Origin: CAYUNW01 sp964446235
GTDB taxonomy: Bacteria; Patescibacteriota; Microgenomatia; 2-02-FULL-39-11
DNA: 64,000 bases
Direction: 5' to 3'
NCBI GenBank assembly: GCA_964446235.1
Contig: CAYUNW010000004.1
Span: 19,777-83,776 of the forward strand
In this document: positions 17,773 to 26,739 of the stretch, piece after piece
How the letters are laid out: every line of letters begins with the position of its first letter
Numbering within the stretch: the stretch's first letter is position 1
Made by a program: the position numbers and the translations under genes
The notes under the pieces: model-generated
What the model was told of the DNA's origin: nothing
Databases searched by the model: none
Seen by the model: the letters and a program-made list of their open reading frames with translations, nothing else

Positions 17773-18573
17773 ATGCTGATAGATACTCATGCTCATTTGA
17801 ATTTTCATGCTTTTGATAAAGATTTTGACCTTGTGATAAAAAGAGCTGAAGAAAAAAAAGTGAAAAAAATTATTATTCCCAGTACAAAATTAAGCTCTAG
17901 TCGAAAAGCCGTCAGTATCTGCGAAAAACACAAACAATGCTATGCAACCATTGGTATTCACCCTCATCATGTAAATGACTTAAATATAATAGGTAGTGAA
18001 AATATCTTTAAACAACTTTTAAAAATTTCGGAGAACAAAAAAGTAATTGCTTTTGGTGAAACAGGTATCGATTACTATCATTATAAGAATTACCCGCCAA
18101 TAACTGACGAAATAAAAAAAAGTCAACAGGAGTTGTTTTCAATCCATTTGGAAATTGCTGTTAGAAAAAATCTACCTCTAATTTTTCATTGCCGTAACGC
18201 TTATAAAAATATGATAGATATTCTGAAAAAATATTCAAATATTAATCGCCTTTCAGCTGTATTTCATTGTTTTGAAGGAGATAAGGACAATTTGAATGAT
18301 ATTCTTAATATGGGATTTTTTATCGGTATAAACGGAATTATTACCTACCCTAAAAATTATTCTATAGTCGAGTTAGTAAAATATGCAGGAGTAAAAAATA
18401 TATTATTGGAAACAGATTCTCCCTATCTTACTCCTTATCCGCATCGATCCAAACGTAATGAACCGGAAAATTTGGAATTAATTGCAAAATTTCTAGCTCA
18501 AAAACTTGGTGTTGACTTAGAAATGTTAGAATATGAAACAGAAAAAAACACTTATAAACTTTTTAGAGTGTAG
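17773..18573 (+). CDS. tatD: TatD-family metal-dependent DNase/hydrolase
   Basis: The 266-residue TIM-barrel hydrolase shows the HxH metal motif in LIDTHAHLNFH, the bridging Glu in AFGETGIDYYH, histidines in LIFHCRNAY and VFHCFEGD, and the final aspartate in LLETDSPYLTPYPHR. Together these are the full TatD signature. It probably acts as a 3'-5' exonuclease in nucleic-acid quality control. It is 3 nt downstream of metG, a very common metG-tatD pairing in bacteria. Confidence 0.93.
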   Translation: MLIDTHAHLNFHAFDKDFDLVIKRAEEKKVKKIIIPSTKLSSSRKAVSICEKHKQCYATIGIHPHHVNDLNIIGSENIFKQLLKISENKKVIAFGETGIDYYHYKNYPPITDEIKKSQQELFSIHLEIAVRKNLPLIFHCRNAYKNMIDILKKYSNINRLSAVFHCFEGDKDNLNDILNMGFFIGINGIITYPKNYSIVELVKYAGVKNILLETDSPYLTPYPHRSKRNEPENLELIAKFLAQKLGVDLEMLEYETEKNTYKLFRV

Positions 18574-18601
18574 CTTATTATTATGCTAAAATACCCTCAT
18601 A

Positions 18602-20086
18602 ATGTATAGTATATTTTGTAAATATCCCAAAACTATAATCAGATTATTGGAAATTATTTTCCCTTTCATAACTTGGTTTTTACTTACTATGCCAATTTGG
18701 TTATCTTTTTACCATCCGGCAGTAGTCGCATATTTTATTCTGACTTTTAATGTTTATTTTTTTTATAAATCTTTTATGGCAACTGTACTTTCAACTTGGT
18801 CTTATTTCAAGTTACAAAAACTTTCAAAAATAGATTGGTTAAAACTTTCAAAAAAACTATCCGGTTTTAAACATTTACACCATATAGTATTAATTGCAAA
18901 TTATAAAGAAGGACAGGAAAAAGTAGATAAAACACTAGAAATTTTATCTCAACAGGATTACCCAGTAAAAAGAATTTTCGTAATTTTAGCGATGGAAGAA
19001 CGAGAAGGTCAACAAGCTCGTGACAGGGCAGAATTTTTGATAAAAAAATACAAAAATATTTTCGGATTAATAAGCGCCACGTTTCATCCTCAGCTTAAAA
19101 ATGAAGTAATCGGTAAAGCCAGTAATTCCGCTTGGGCTGCCCGTTATGCTACAAAAATTATCAAAGAGAAAAAAATGAATTTGGATTATGTAACGATTAC
19201 ATCCTGTGATGCAGATTCGTTAATGCCAAAAAAATATTTTTCTTATTTATCATATCTTTTTCTATCAGATAAAGACAGATTTTTTCATTTCTACTGGGCA
19301 CCGGTCCTTCTTTACAGTAATTTCTGGGAAATACCCTTACCGATTAGAATTCAAGCAACTATTTCAAGCATTTCAAGACTTGCGGCTTTATCAAAGCCAG
19401 ATAATTTAATTCAAATTTCCACTTACTCCGCATCCCTGAAAATGATTGAAAAAATTGGATACTGGGATACAGATATAATCCCCGAAGACTGGCATGTTTT
19501 TTTACAAGCCTTTTTTAAACTTGGCGAAAAAGTTAAAACGATCCCGATATATTTGATAATAACCAGAGATGCCGTTAATAACAGAAGTATCTTAAAAACA
19601 TTCAAATCCCGTTATGAACAGGAAAAAAGATGGGCTTGGGGTATTACAGATGTACCTTATGCAATTTATAAATTTTTTACTACACCTCATATTCCTATCG
19701 TTCCAAAATTTTTTAGAGTATTATTCGTTATAGAAACTCATCTTCTTTGGCCAATAGCTTTTTTTATCTTGACTGTCAGTGCTTCAATACCGGGTCTAAT
19801 CAATCCAAATTTTGCTAGAACGGCATTGGGGCATAACTTGCCAAAATTGTCCGGTTTTATACTGACAATCACCACGGCTTTTCTTTTGATCTTAATAACA
19901 CTTGATGCAAAATCAAGACCTAAAAGACCTGCTAATTATTCAATAGCAAAAACACCACTTTTGATTTTTCAATGGTTTCTATTACCTATCGTATCATTCT
20001 TTTTTTCATCTTTACCGGCATTGGAAGCACATACAAGACTGATGATCGGGAAAAGATTAGAATATAAAGTAACTGAAAAAATATAG
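18602..20086 (+). CDS. Membrane-bound family 2 glycosyltransferase
   Basis: The 494-residue protein has two N-terminal membrane segments, a GT-A domain and about four C-terminal membrane segments. Visible GT2 elements are the DxD-like SCDADS (about residue 200), the catalytic base region IIPEDWH and the QxxRW-type motif YEQEKRWAWG. It resembles processive or polyprenol-using GT2 enzymes. An extended -10 TG-C-TAAAAT (18584-18592) ends 9 nt before the ATG, without SD. It starts a four-gene co-directional envelope-glycan cluster. Confidence 0.85.
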   Translation: MYSIFCKYPKTIIRLLEIIFPFITWFLLTMPIWLSFYHPAVVAYFILTFNVYFFYKSFMATVLSTWSYFKLQKLSKIDWLKLSKKLSGFKHLHHIVLIANYKEGQEKVDKTLEILSQQDYPVKRIFVILAMEEREGQQARDRAEFLIKKYKNIFGLISATFHPQLKNEVIGKASNSAWAARYATKIIKEKKMNLDYVTITSCDADSLMPKKYFSYLSYLFLSDKDRFFHFYWAPVLLYSNFWEIPLPIRIQATISSISRLAALSKPDNLIQISTYSASLKMIEKIGYWDTDIIPEDWHVFLQAFFKLGEKVKTIPIYLIITRDAVNNRSILKTFKSRYEQEKRWAWGITDVPYAIYKFFTTPHIPIVPKFFRVLFVIETHLLWPIAFFILTVSASIPGLINPNFARTALGHNLPKLSGFILTITTAFLLILITLDAKSRPKRPANYSIAKTPLLIFQWFLLPIVSFFFSSLPALEAHTRLMIGKRLEYKVTEKI

Positions 20087-20091
20087 AAACG

Positions 20092-21378
20092 ATGAATAAT
20101 CTGATAAATTTATTTTTATACAATACTCCGATATTTTACTTTATCCAATCCATTTGGCGTGATGAAGCATTCTCTTATTTCATGGCAAAAAACAGTATTT
20201 CCGATATTATAATTAAAACTGCAAGTGATTTTAATCCGCCTTTATATTATATCTTGCTACATTTTTGGATTACCATATTCGGAAGAACGGATATTCTCTT
20301 AAAACTTTTGTCTTTTAGTGCACATTTGCTTACTGTTTATTATGCTTATCTATTATCAAAAAAAATATTTTCCAGAAAATTCAGTGTGTTTGTATGTTTA
20401 TTTACATTGTTTAATCCGATGCTAATATATTATGCGTTTGAAATTAGAATGTATGCCTTATATGCTCTATTTACTCTATGTTCTTTGTATTATTTTATCA
20501 TTAAAAAATGGAATCATTATCTATTGGTTAATGTTTTTGGACTATACACACATTCTTTCTTTATTTTTGTTCCAGTATCTTTTTTTGTTTGGAATTTAAT
20601 TTATTCAAAAAAATACAAAGAACTATATCTGATATTCAAACCTGTACTTTTTTTTCTTCCCTGGATACCGGTTATAATCAATCAATTCATCAGATCAAAG
20701 AATTCTTGGATATTTCCTGTAGATAAACAACTAATACAATCTTCTCTAGGTAATCTATTTACTAATTACGAAGGAACCCCGGGAACACTATGGACAAAAA
20801 CAGCTATAGTCTCCTTAATTATATTATTTTTCATTATTTACGGTTTTTACAAAAATAGAAAAATGTCGCTTTTATTAAATATTCCTATTTTTCTCCCATT
20901 GTCATTTATTTTAACTTACTCTGTGATAAAACGACCAATTTATGTCAATCGATATCTTATCTTCATCACCGTTTTTGAAATTATTGCATTATCTTATTCT
21001 ATTTATTTGGTAAAAAATAAAATTATTAGAAATACTATTGCGGCTATAACTTTCGTTTTCATAATATTTTTTAATATTTATATAACTCCTTTTCATAAAA
21101 AAACAGATTTCAAAACATTATTCTTAGAAATCAACAAGATTGCTCAAGAAAACGATTTTGTATATGCAAAAACACCGATTGCTTTTTTGGAATCGGCGTA
21201 TTATTTTAAAAATGAAAATAAGGTTTTTATTTATAATCCCGATAATATTTCAATACCTGAGTATATTGGGATTACGGTAACCTTTAATAATATTTCAAAA
21301 ACGGAATTTCCGAATGCAAATAAAACATATCTTATAACTGATGATGCAAATTATTCTGTATTTATCAGGAATCAATAA
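20092..21378 (+). CDS. GT39/ArnT-like polyprenyl-phosphate sugar transferase
   Basis: The 428-residue polytopic protein has the GT-C hallmark early in the chain: an acidic pair in IWRDEAFSYF and the sequence FNPPLYYILLHFW with FGRTD, typical of ArnT/PMT-like enzymes of Patescibacteria. About ten hydrophobic segments and a C-terminal soluble tail follow. It should transfer a sugar from a polyprenyl phosphate to an external acceptor. It starts 5 nt after the GT2 gene, and its stop overlaps the next start by 1 nt. Confidence 0.8.
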   Translation: MNNLINLFLYNTPIFYFIQSIWRDEAFSYFMAKNSISDIIIKTASDFNPPLYYILLHFWITIFGRTDILLKLLSFSAHLLTVYYAYLLSKKIFSRKFSVFVCLFTLFNPMLIYYAFEIRMYALYALFTLCSLYYFIIKKWNHYLLVNVFGLYTHSFFIFVPVSFFVWNLIYSKKYKELYLIFKPVLFFLPWIPVIINQFIRSKNSWIFPVDKQLIQSSLGNLFTNYEGTPGTLWTKTAIVSLIILFFIIYGFYKNRKMSLLLNIPIFLPLSFILTYSVIKRPIYVNRYLIFITVFEIIALSYSIYLVKNKIIRNTIAAITFVFIIFFNIYITPFHKKTDFKTLFLEINKIAQENDFVYAKTPIAFLESAYYFKNENKVFIYNPDNISIPEYIGITVTFNNISKTEFPNANKTYLITDDANYSVFIRNQ

Positions 21379-21740
21379 TGATAAAAAATACTTTTTTACT
21401 GATACCTCTACACGAAGATAAAATCATAAATAAATCAACTAAATTGTTTTTAATCATAATAATTGCTTATCTTGTAATCTTTATCTGGAAATGGAAATAT
21501 TTACCACCTGAACTGCCTTTATTTTACTCACACATACCTGGGAATACCCAATTAGGTACCCCTATAGATATATTGATACTACCTTTTTTATCTATCTTTT
21601 TTTTCACTTTAAATTATATAATTGCGTGTTTTATTTATAAAAAATCGGTTTTTTCTTCAAAAATTTCGGTGCTTATCGGACTTACAGTATCTTCTTTTCT
21701 TTTATACAGTTTTATAAAAATTGTTTTTCTTATAACATAA
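21378..21740 (+). CDS. Small DUF1648-like membrane protein
   Basis: The 120-residue protein has three membrane helices and an extracytoplasmic motif YLPPELPLFYSHIPG followed by LGTP, resembling DUF1648-like segments. It is joined to both neighbours by TAATG overlaps, indicating translational coupling within the glycan cluster. Function is unknown; I infer an accessory role. Confidence 0.65.
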   Translation: MIKNTFLLIPLHEDKIINKSTKLFLIIIIAYLVIFIWKWKYLPPELPLFYSHIPGNTQLGTPIDILILPFLSIFFFTLNYIIACFIYKKSVFSSKISVLIGLTVSSFLLYSFIKIVFLIT

Positions 21741-22798
21741 TGTATTTAAATATTTTACTGATTATAATTGGATCTTTTACAATCACTTATTTTTTTACCC
21801 CTATAACGATAAAAATTGCCAATATGTTCGGATTGATTGATGATCCTGAAAAAAGAAAACATCCTGCTCATACACATACCAACGTTATACCTAGAGCAGG
21901 CGGCGTCCCGCTTTTTTTGGGAATATTTTTAACCGCTGTTTTTTTCATTTACCCTAATAATCAATTTATCTCGTTGATTTTAGGATCATTATTTTTAATT
22001 CTATTGGGAATCTGGGATGATAAAAAAGATCTTTCGCCTTATTTAAGATTCATATTTAATTTGATTATTGCTCTATTAATAATCAATGCAGGAATTACAA
22101 TTCCCTATATAACTAATCCTTTCGGAGGCATTCTGAATTTTCAATCAATAAATATTAGTTTATTTGGTCTTTCTCTAGACAAAATATTTACTATGCTTTT
22201 TATTGTATGGACAATGAATATAGTTGGATGGTCTGGAGGAGTTGATGGTCAACTTCCAGGTTTTGTATCGATCTCATCATTGGTGATTGGAATATTATCA
22301 ATTAGATATGCAAATGTCGATCCTTTACAGCTACCGGTAACTTATTTATCATTTGCGACGTTCGGTGCGTTTTTAGGATTTTTACCATGGAATTTCTATC
22401 CTCAAAAAATAATGCCTGGATATGGCGGAAAAACTCTAGCAGGGTTTATGCTTTCTGTATTATCAATTCTTTCATTCTCAAAATTAGGAACAATGCTTTT
22501 AGTTTTAGCAGTTCCCATCACAGATTCATTTTTTATGCTTTTTAAAAGAATCCTTTCAGGAAAATCTCCTGTCTGGGCTTCTTCAGATCATTTACATCAT
22601 CATCTGTTGAAGTTAGGTTGGAATAAAAAGAAAATCGCAACCTTCTATATTTTATTATCTGCGATATTTGGGATTATGGCGCTTTTTTTAAACAGTCAGC
22701 AAAAAATTTTTGCGATAGTTTTAATTTTTACTTTAATATTTGCATTTATTGTCTGGATAAATTATTTCAGAAAACTCAATAAAGAATCAAGAGAATAA
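21740..22798 (+). CDS. MraY/WecA-family polyprenyl-phosphate glycosyl-1-phosphate transferase
   Basis: The 352-residue polytopic protein carries family signatures. These are the DDP motif in LIDDPEKRKHPAHTHT, PRAGGVPLFLG, the acidic GIWDDKKDLSP, the NIVGWSGGVDGQLPG segment with substrate-binding Asn/Asp, and the histidine cluster in SDHLHHHLLKLG. It is expected to link a sugar-1-phosphate from a UDP-sugar to undecaprenyl phosphate, initiating synthesis of a wall polymer or lipid-linked glycan. It is the last gene of the cluster and is convergent with the PEGA/SH3 gene. Confidence 0.88.
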   Translation: MYLNILLIIIGSFTITYFFTPITIKIANMFGLIDDPEKRKHPAHTHTNVIPRAGGVPLFLGIFLTAVFFIYPNNQFISLILGSLFLILLGIWDDKKDLSPYLRFIFNLIIALLIINAGITIPYITNPFGGILNFQSINISLFGLSLDKIFTMLFIVWTMNIVGWSGGVDGQLPGFVSISSLVIGILSIRYANVDPLQLPVTYLSFATFGAFLGFLPWNFYPQKIMPGYGGKTLAGFMLSVLSILSFSKLGTMLLVLAVPITDSFFMLFKRILSGKSPVWASSDHLHHHLLKLGWNKKKIATFYILLSAIFGIMALFLNSQQKIFAIVLIFTLIFAFIVWINYFRKLNKESRE

Positions 22799-23662
22799 TT
22801 ATTCACCTGAAACTTCTGCATATCTGGAAGAAATCCACCCTTCTTTACCCTCTTCATAAGCAATTTTATACCAACCTGACTGTTCCTCTAGTAATGTAAA
22901 TTTTTCTCCTGGTTTTATTTGAGTTAATTCGGATGATGAGGTAGAAGGACCGCTTCTTACTCTGAGAAATCCTGTCGGAGTATCTTTGATTGTCACTACT
23001 TTGTCAATACTACTCTCTTTTTTTTCAGTAGTATCAGCTGATTGCTGATTATTATCTGTACCGGTCGGATTTGCTGTCGGCCTTGGTCCTTCGGAAGTTA
23101 TTCCTAATTGAACATTAACAGTAAGTTTGTAACCCGAACTAACCTGTACCCGAATAGTTTTACTGATATAACCGGGCGCATTTACAGCAATTTCATGTTC
23201 TCCTGTTATCACATCTCGTATTACTAAGGGTGTAATTCCTTTTTCTTGACCATCCAGTAAAATTACCGCAGCTTCAGGTTGTGTCACAACAGCAATCTGT
23301 GCTTCAGTGCCTTGAATTTTTTCCAAAGATATAACTTCTAATGAACTTGTCAACTCACTTGGGCCGAATTCCCGTCTGACGTATGTCTGAAAAGACGGAA
23401 CAATCATTACTTTTCCTTGCCAACTGACTGTCTGATCAGAAGTTTGTTCGGGAATCAATTTCACAACCAGTTCACCAGGGGAAATTCGATCTTGATAATC
23501 TGTATTACCAACCAATTTTTCATTTATAAATACACTTGCCTTAATATTAGAAGTAATTTTTAATCCACCTTTGGGTTGGAAACTTTTTGTAAATAGAGTA
23601 TACAAACCAAAAATCAAAGCTATAAATACGATCAAAATGATAAAAAATATTTTCCTATTCAT
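22799..23662 (-). CDS. Membrane-anchored PEGA and bacterial SH3 domain protein
   Basis: The 287-residue protein has one N-terminal membrane helix (residues 4-23). A first PEGA-like repeat (about 33-75) and a second (about 125-185: AAVILLDGQEKGITPLVIRD, then GEHEIAVNAPGY) follow. A T/N/Q-rich linker leads to a C-terminal SH3b domain (about 220-285: GFLRVRSGPSTSSSELTQI). It is extracytoplasmic and probably binds cell-wall material. A promoter with TTGATA (23698-23703), 18 bp, and TG-C-TATATT (hexamer 23674-23679) lies just upstream. Confidence 0.85.
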   Translation of the reverse strand: MNRKIFFIILIVFIALIFGLYTLFTKSFQPKGGLKITSNIKASVFINEKLVGNTDYQDRISPGELVVKLIPEQTSDQTVSWQGKVMIVPSFQTYVRREFGPSELTSSLEVISLEKIQGTEAQIAVVTQPEAAVILLDGQEKGITPLVIRDVITGEHEIAVNAPGYISKTIRVQVSSGYKLTVNVQLGITSEGPRPTANPTGTDNNQQSADTTEKKESSIDKVVTIKDTPTGFLRVRSGPSTSSSELTQIKPGEKFTLLEEQSGWYKIAYEEGKEGWISSRYAEVSGE

Positions 23663-23712
23663 AAGTTAGGCTTAATATAGCATTTCAACATATATAATAT
23701 CAAGATAACCAC

Positions 23713-23747
23713 TTGACAAATTAGCACTCTTTATGATAGACTGCTAA
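23713..23747 (+). promoter_or_regulatory. Hsp20 promoter with CIRCE (HrcA) operator
   Basis: TTGACA (23713-23718) is 18 bp from TAGACT (23737-23742), which is preceded by TGA as an extended -10. Between and across it lies TTAGCACTC-N9-GACTGCTAA (23721-23747). That is the CIRCE element with a single change in the right arm (consensus GAGTGCTAA). HrcA repression of the heat-shock gene is therefore likely. No hrcA gene lies in this window. Confidence 0.85.
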
Positions 23748-23768
23748 TTATAAAGGAGGTGATATATT

Positions 23769-24197
23769 ATGTCCATAATCAGATTGAGACCATTTTCTCC
23801 TTGGGCTACAAATCGAATACCAAGTTTCTGGGATGAAGAGGAAGACTGGCCTCAAATACAAGTTACCGAAGGGCTAGATGTTTATGAAACAGACACAGAT
23901 GTTATCGTAAAAGCGGCTGTACCCGGAGTACCTGCGGAAAAAGTAGATGTTACTTTTGAAGATGGCGTTCTGCGAATCAAAGCTCAAATTGAAGAAACTA
24001 AAGAAGAGAAAGATAAAAAGAAAGTTGTTTATAAACAGCAAAAAATGAGCTCTTTTGATTACACCACTACTCTTCCTAGAGCAGTAGACGGTAATAAAAT
24101 CTCAGCTGAAGTAAATGATGGTGTTGTTACAATCAAAGCTCCGATTGCCCAAGAGGCAAAACCTAAAAAAATATCGGTTAAAACCAAAACAAAGTAA
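23769..24197 (+). CDS. Small heat-shock protein (Hsp20/alpha-crystallin)
   Basis: The 142-residue protein has a short N-terminal arm and an alpha-crystallin domain (about residues 35-130: LDVYETDTDVIVKAAVPGV, then FEDGVLRIKAQIEE, FDYTTTLPRAVDGNKISAEV and NDGVVTIKAP). The tail is lysine-rich. It is an ATP-independent holdase chaperone. A strong SD (AAAGGAGGTGA) and the CIRCE operator lie upstream, and an intrinsic terminator follows, so it is a monocistronic heat-shock unit. Confidence 0.95.
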   Translation: MSIIRLRPFSPWATNRIPSFWDEEEDWPQIQVTEGLDVYETDTDVIVKAAVPGVPAEKVDVTFEDGVLRIKAQIEETKEEKDKKKVVYKQQKMSSFDYTTTLPRAVDGNKISAEVNDGVVTIKAPIAQEAKPKKISVKTKTK

Positions 24198-24213
24198 TTA
24201 TTCACCAATATAT

Positions 24214-24245
24214 AAAACCCCGTAGTTTTTTTACGGGGTTTTTAT
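24214..24245 (+). terminator. Rho-independent terminator of hsp20
   Basis: Stem AAAACCCCGTA pairs with TACGGGGTTTT around a U-rich loop, and a U-run follows. It begins 17 nt after the hsp20 stop codon. The remaining bases up to 24331 show no gene. Confidence 0.9.
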
Positions 24246-24331
24246 ATAAAAAGTAAATGATTAATATCATGTTAAATTGGTATGAATATTTTCTTGTTTG
24301 TACCAGATGTTGATTAAATCTTGGAGATATA

Positions 24332-24658
24332 TTATTCCATTTCATTAACTAACCACTGATAGTATTTTTGAAAAATATCTTTTACAGATATTGATAATAT
24401 ACAAGGATTTTCATAGGAATGAATTTTCAATACTTCACTTTGGATTTTCCTGTAATTTTCTTCAACTGATTTAATTATCAATATCGATTCGCTTGATTTT
24501 TCAATTCTTTTTGAACCAACCGGCCATAAATACATAGAGTTCATTTTTGGAATTACATTCACACAACCGCAAAGATTTTTTTTTAAAAGCAATTCTCCAA
24601 TTTTCTCTGCTTCTTTTTCACTTGAACAAGTAACATAAATTAATATTATTTTTTTCAT
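24332..24658 (-). CDS. cutA: CutA1 divalent-ion tolerance family protein
   Basis: With the start at ATG 24658 (MKKIILIYVTC) the protein has 108 residues, the usual CutA length. Conserved features are LCGCVNVIPKMNSMYLWPV, an ESILIIKS strand, and HSYENPCILSISV followed by YYQWLVNEM. CutA1 forms a very stable trimer; its role in metal tolerance is debated. TG-T-TATAAT (hexamer 24665-24670) ends 6 nt before the ATG with no SD, so the mRNA is predicted to be leaderless. Confidence 0.92.
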   Translation of the reverse strand: MKKIILIYVTCSSEKEAEKIGELLLKKNLCGCVNVIPKMNSMYLWPVGSKRIEKSSESILIIKSVEENYRKIQSEVLKIHSYENPCILSISVKDIFQKYYQWLVNEME

Positions 24659-24664
24659 AATACA

Positions 24665-24704
24665 ATTATAACAGTTTGAATTTATATACATATCTATATA
24701 TAAT
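24665..24704. promoter_or_regulatory. Divergent leaderless promoters for cutA and the polymer-forming membrane protein gene
   Basis: Minus strand: TG-T-TATAAT with hexamer 24665-24670, 6 nt before the cutA ATG. Plus strand: TTTGAA (24675-24680), 18 bp, TATAAT (24699-24704), 8 nt before the ATG at 24713. The two promoters share a 54-bp intergenic region, and neither gene has an SD. Confidence 0.65.
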
Positions 24705-24712
24705 TAACCAAA

Positions 24713-25867
24713 ATGAAAAAAATTATTCTTCATTTAATTATTTTCATCTTATCTTTACCTTTTTTATTCCCCAAAAATGTAAATGCTATTAAAATAATTA
24801 CAGATTCAAAGACAAAAATAAGTAGCCTTGAGGAAATTGATGACAGTTTACTTATCGCTGGAGACGATGTTGAAATAAGAGGCTTGATAAACGGCGATCT
24901 GTTTTGTGCCGGTCAAGATATTTCAATTTCAGCAGATATTAAAGGTGATGTTATCTGCGTTGGACAATATCTCACTATCACAAACAGCAATATTGAAGGA
25001 GATGTCAGAATTGCCGGACAAAATGTATCAACCGATGGTTATATTGGGAAAAATGCGACAATTTTCGGACAAACTATAAATCACAATGCAAAAACACTGG
25101 GCGAAGTTATTTTTGGAGCACAAAAAATCAATCTCAATGGCAATATAGGAAAATCAGTTTTAGGGGGAGCTGAAACAGTAAAAATTGATAGTGTAATTTC
25201 TAAAAATATAAATATATGGACAAATAACTTAACTATTGATGACAATGCGGTTATAGAAGGTACGCTTGAATACCATAGTGAAAATGAAGCTTATATTTCT
25301 CAAGGAGCAAATTTGGTAATAAAACCTAATCATATAATTCCTGAAAAAGAGATAAAAAAAGGAGAAAAACCCTTTTATTCGAACATCAAACCAGCAATGA
25401 GTTTGGAAAATAAAATAAAATCCTTTTTGGTATTTTTGACATTAAGTATAATATTGGCAATTTTTTTTGGTAATACTTTAACTAAAATTACAAAATATAT
25501 AATATTTCAAAGAGCTAAAACACTTGGAATAGGCTTTTTGATATTCTTTTTAACTCCTTTGCTTATAATTTCTCTTCTTATAAGCATTATCGGTATTCCA
25601 ATATCGATTTTGTTATTGTTTCTATATATTCTTGCATTAATTTTTTCAAGAATTATCACGGCTATAACATTGGGAATTATTTTTTATGAAAATTTAAGCA
25701 AAAGAAAAACTAACTCAATCATTATTTCTTCAATCCTTGGGATTAGTATATCTTGGCTTGCTTTTTCTGTTCCTTATATCGGATGGATATTAAGTTTTTT
25801 GTCAATTATCTGGGGATTGGGTAGTATTTATTATATTTTCAGACCTCCAAAATTAAAAAAGAAATAA
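24713..25867 (+). CDS. Secreted/membrane bactofilin-like polymer-forming protein
   Basis: The 384-residue protein has a signal peptide (residues 1-25). About 180 residues of short beta-helix repeats follow (IRGLINGDLFCAGQDISI, then ADIKGDVICVGQYLTITNS, EGDVRIAGQ and GKNATIFGQ), as in bactofilins and polymer-forming cytoskeletal proteins. A linker and four C-terminal hydrophobic helices (about residues 235-375) complete it. The beta-helix would lie outside the membrane, unlike classical cytosolic bactofilins. Its role is unknown. Confidence 0.7.
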   Translation: MKKIILHLIIFILSLPFLFPKNVNAIKIITDSKTKISSLEEIDDSLLIAGDDVEIRGLINGDLFCAGQDISISADIKGDVICVGQYLTITNSNIEGDVRIAGQNVSTDGYIGKNATIFGQTINHNAKTLGEVIFGAQKINLNGNIGKSVLGGAETVKIDSVISKNINIWTNNLTIDDNAVIEGTLEYHSENEAYISQGANLVIKPNHIIPEKEIKKGEKPFYSNIKPAMSLENKIKSFLVFLTLSIILAIFFGNTLTKITKYIIFQRAKTLGIGFLIFFLTPLLIISLLISIIGIPISILLLFLYILALIFSRIITAITLGIIFYENLSKRKTNSIIISSILGISISWLAFSVPYIGWILSFLSIIWGLGSIYYIFRPPKLKKK

Positions 25868-25933
25868 TTATTTTTTATATATTTTTTGTCTGTTTTGATC
25901 AATTATCACCTACGGGTTACTTTTGAATATATT

Positions 25934-26461
25934 TCAAGCATTTTTAGCATAAAATAAATATTTATAAGCAGCAATCACCGCATCTTTATATGCACTGCTT
26001 CTAGTTATCAGTTTATCTGATATTAAACCAAAAAAGCCGATCTTTTTGCTTGTGTCTTTTTTTTTATATATCATATCGGTTGCCTCACCCAGTTGATATT
26101 TGTTTTTAACCATTTCCATAATTTTTTCCGGTACTTGTATTTTCAATGTAGCGCTTTTTGAAACATTATTATTTTTATCTATCATGACCACCCATCCACC
26201 GGTAAAATATTTACCGGTAATTTTTGAAATTCCTGCCTCCAAACCTACCGCAATATCCACGTCTGACCGATTAATAGCATCTAAAGCCCGATTATATGCT
26301 CCTTGAATACATTCTTTTTCATTCATCGGCTGCTTAGATACTAACGAAGGAGAGTTATAAGTAAGTAATTTAAAAGGTTTTCTTTTTAACAGTATTTTAA
26401 AAGCATCCTCAACTGCTTTAATCTTTGATGGGTTTTTTGATCCGACGGCTATAGTCAGCAT
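25934..26461 (-). CDS. Inosine/xanthosine triphosphatase (DUF84/YjjX family)
   Basis: The 175-residue protein begins IAVGSKNPSKIKAVEDAF, the NTPase signature of the family. VDIAVGLEAGI and GGWVVMIDK follow, then an ATDMIYKKKDTSKKIGFFG segment and TRSSAYKDAVIAAY. These proteins hydrolyse non-canonical ITP/XTP to protect nucleic acids. It lies 8 nt downstream of xseB and may be co-transcribed with the exonuclease VII genes. Confidence 0.85.
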   Translation of the reverse strand: MLTIAVGSKNPSKIKAVEDAFKILLKRKPFKLLTYNSPSLVSKQPMNEKECIQGAYNRALDAINRSDVDIAVGLEAGISKITGKYFTGGWVVMIDKNNNVSKSATLKIQVPEKIMEMVKNKYQLGEATDMIYKKKDTSKKIGFFGLISDKLITRSSAYKDAVIAAYKYLFYAKNA

Positions 26462-26469
26462 TTTTCACT

Positions 26470-26739
26470 TTAATGATTTTTAATATCATCTCTACTGTCA
26501 ATATCTTCAGAATCTATATCCTTTGTATTTTCATATACATCTTTGAAATCATCTTTAATTTCCTCGATTTCGTTTTCGATTTCAGAAATTTTTCTTTTTA
26601 AATATCTGGCAAGTTCTAAAGCTTTCTTAAATTTAGGAATTCCTTTTTCCAGATCTATCTCATTACTTTCGAATTCCTGTGTAATTTTTTCCAATTCTTT
26701 ATATGCTTCTGATAGTGACTGTTTATTATTCTTCTTCAT
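26470..26739 (-). CDS. xseB: Exodeoxyribonuclease VII small subunit
   Basis: The 89-residue protein has the XseB helical core: LSEAYKELEKITQEFESNE, then IDLEKGIPKFKKALELARYL and a third helix. An acidic D/E-rich tail follows. It overlaps the large-subunit gene by 14 nt, as expected for partners of one complex. Several XseB copies pack on XseA. Confidence 0.88.
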   Translation of the reverse strand: MKKNNKQSLSEAYKELEKITQEFESNEIDLEKGIPKFKKALELARYLKRKISEIENEIEEIKDDFKDVYENTKDIDSEDIDSRDDIKNH

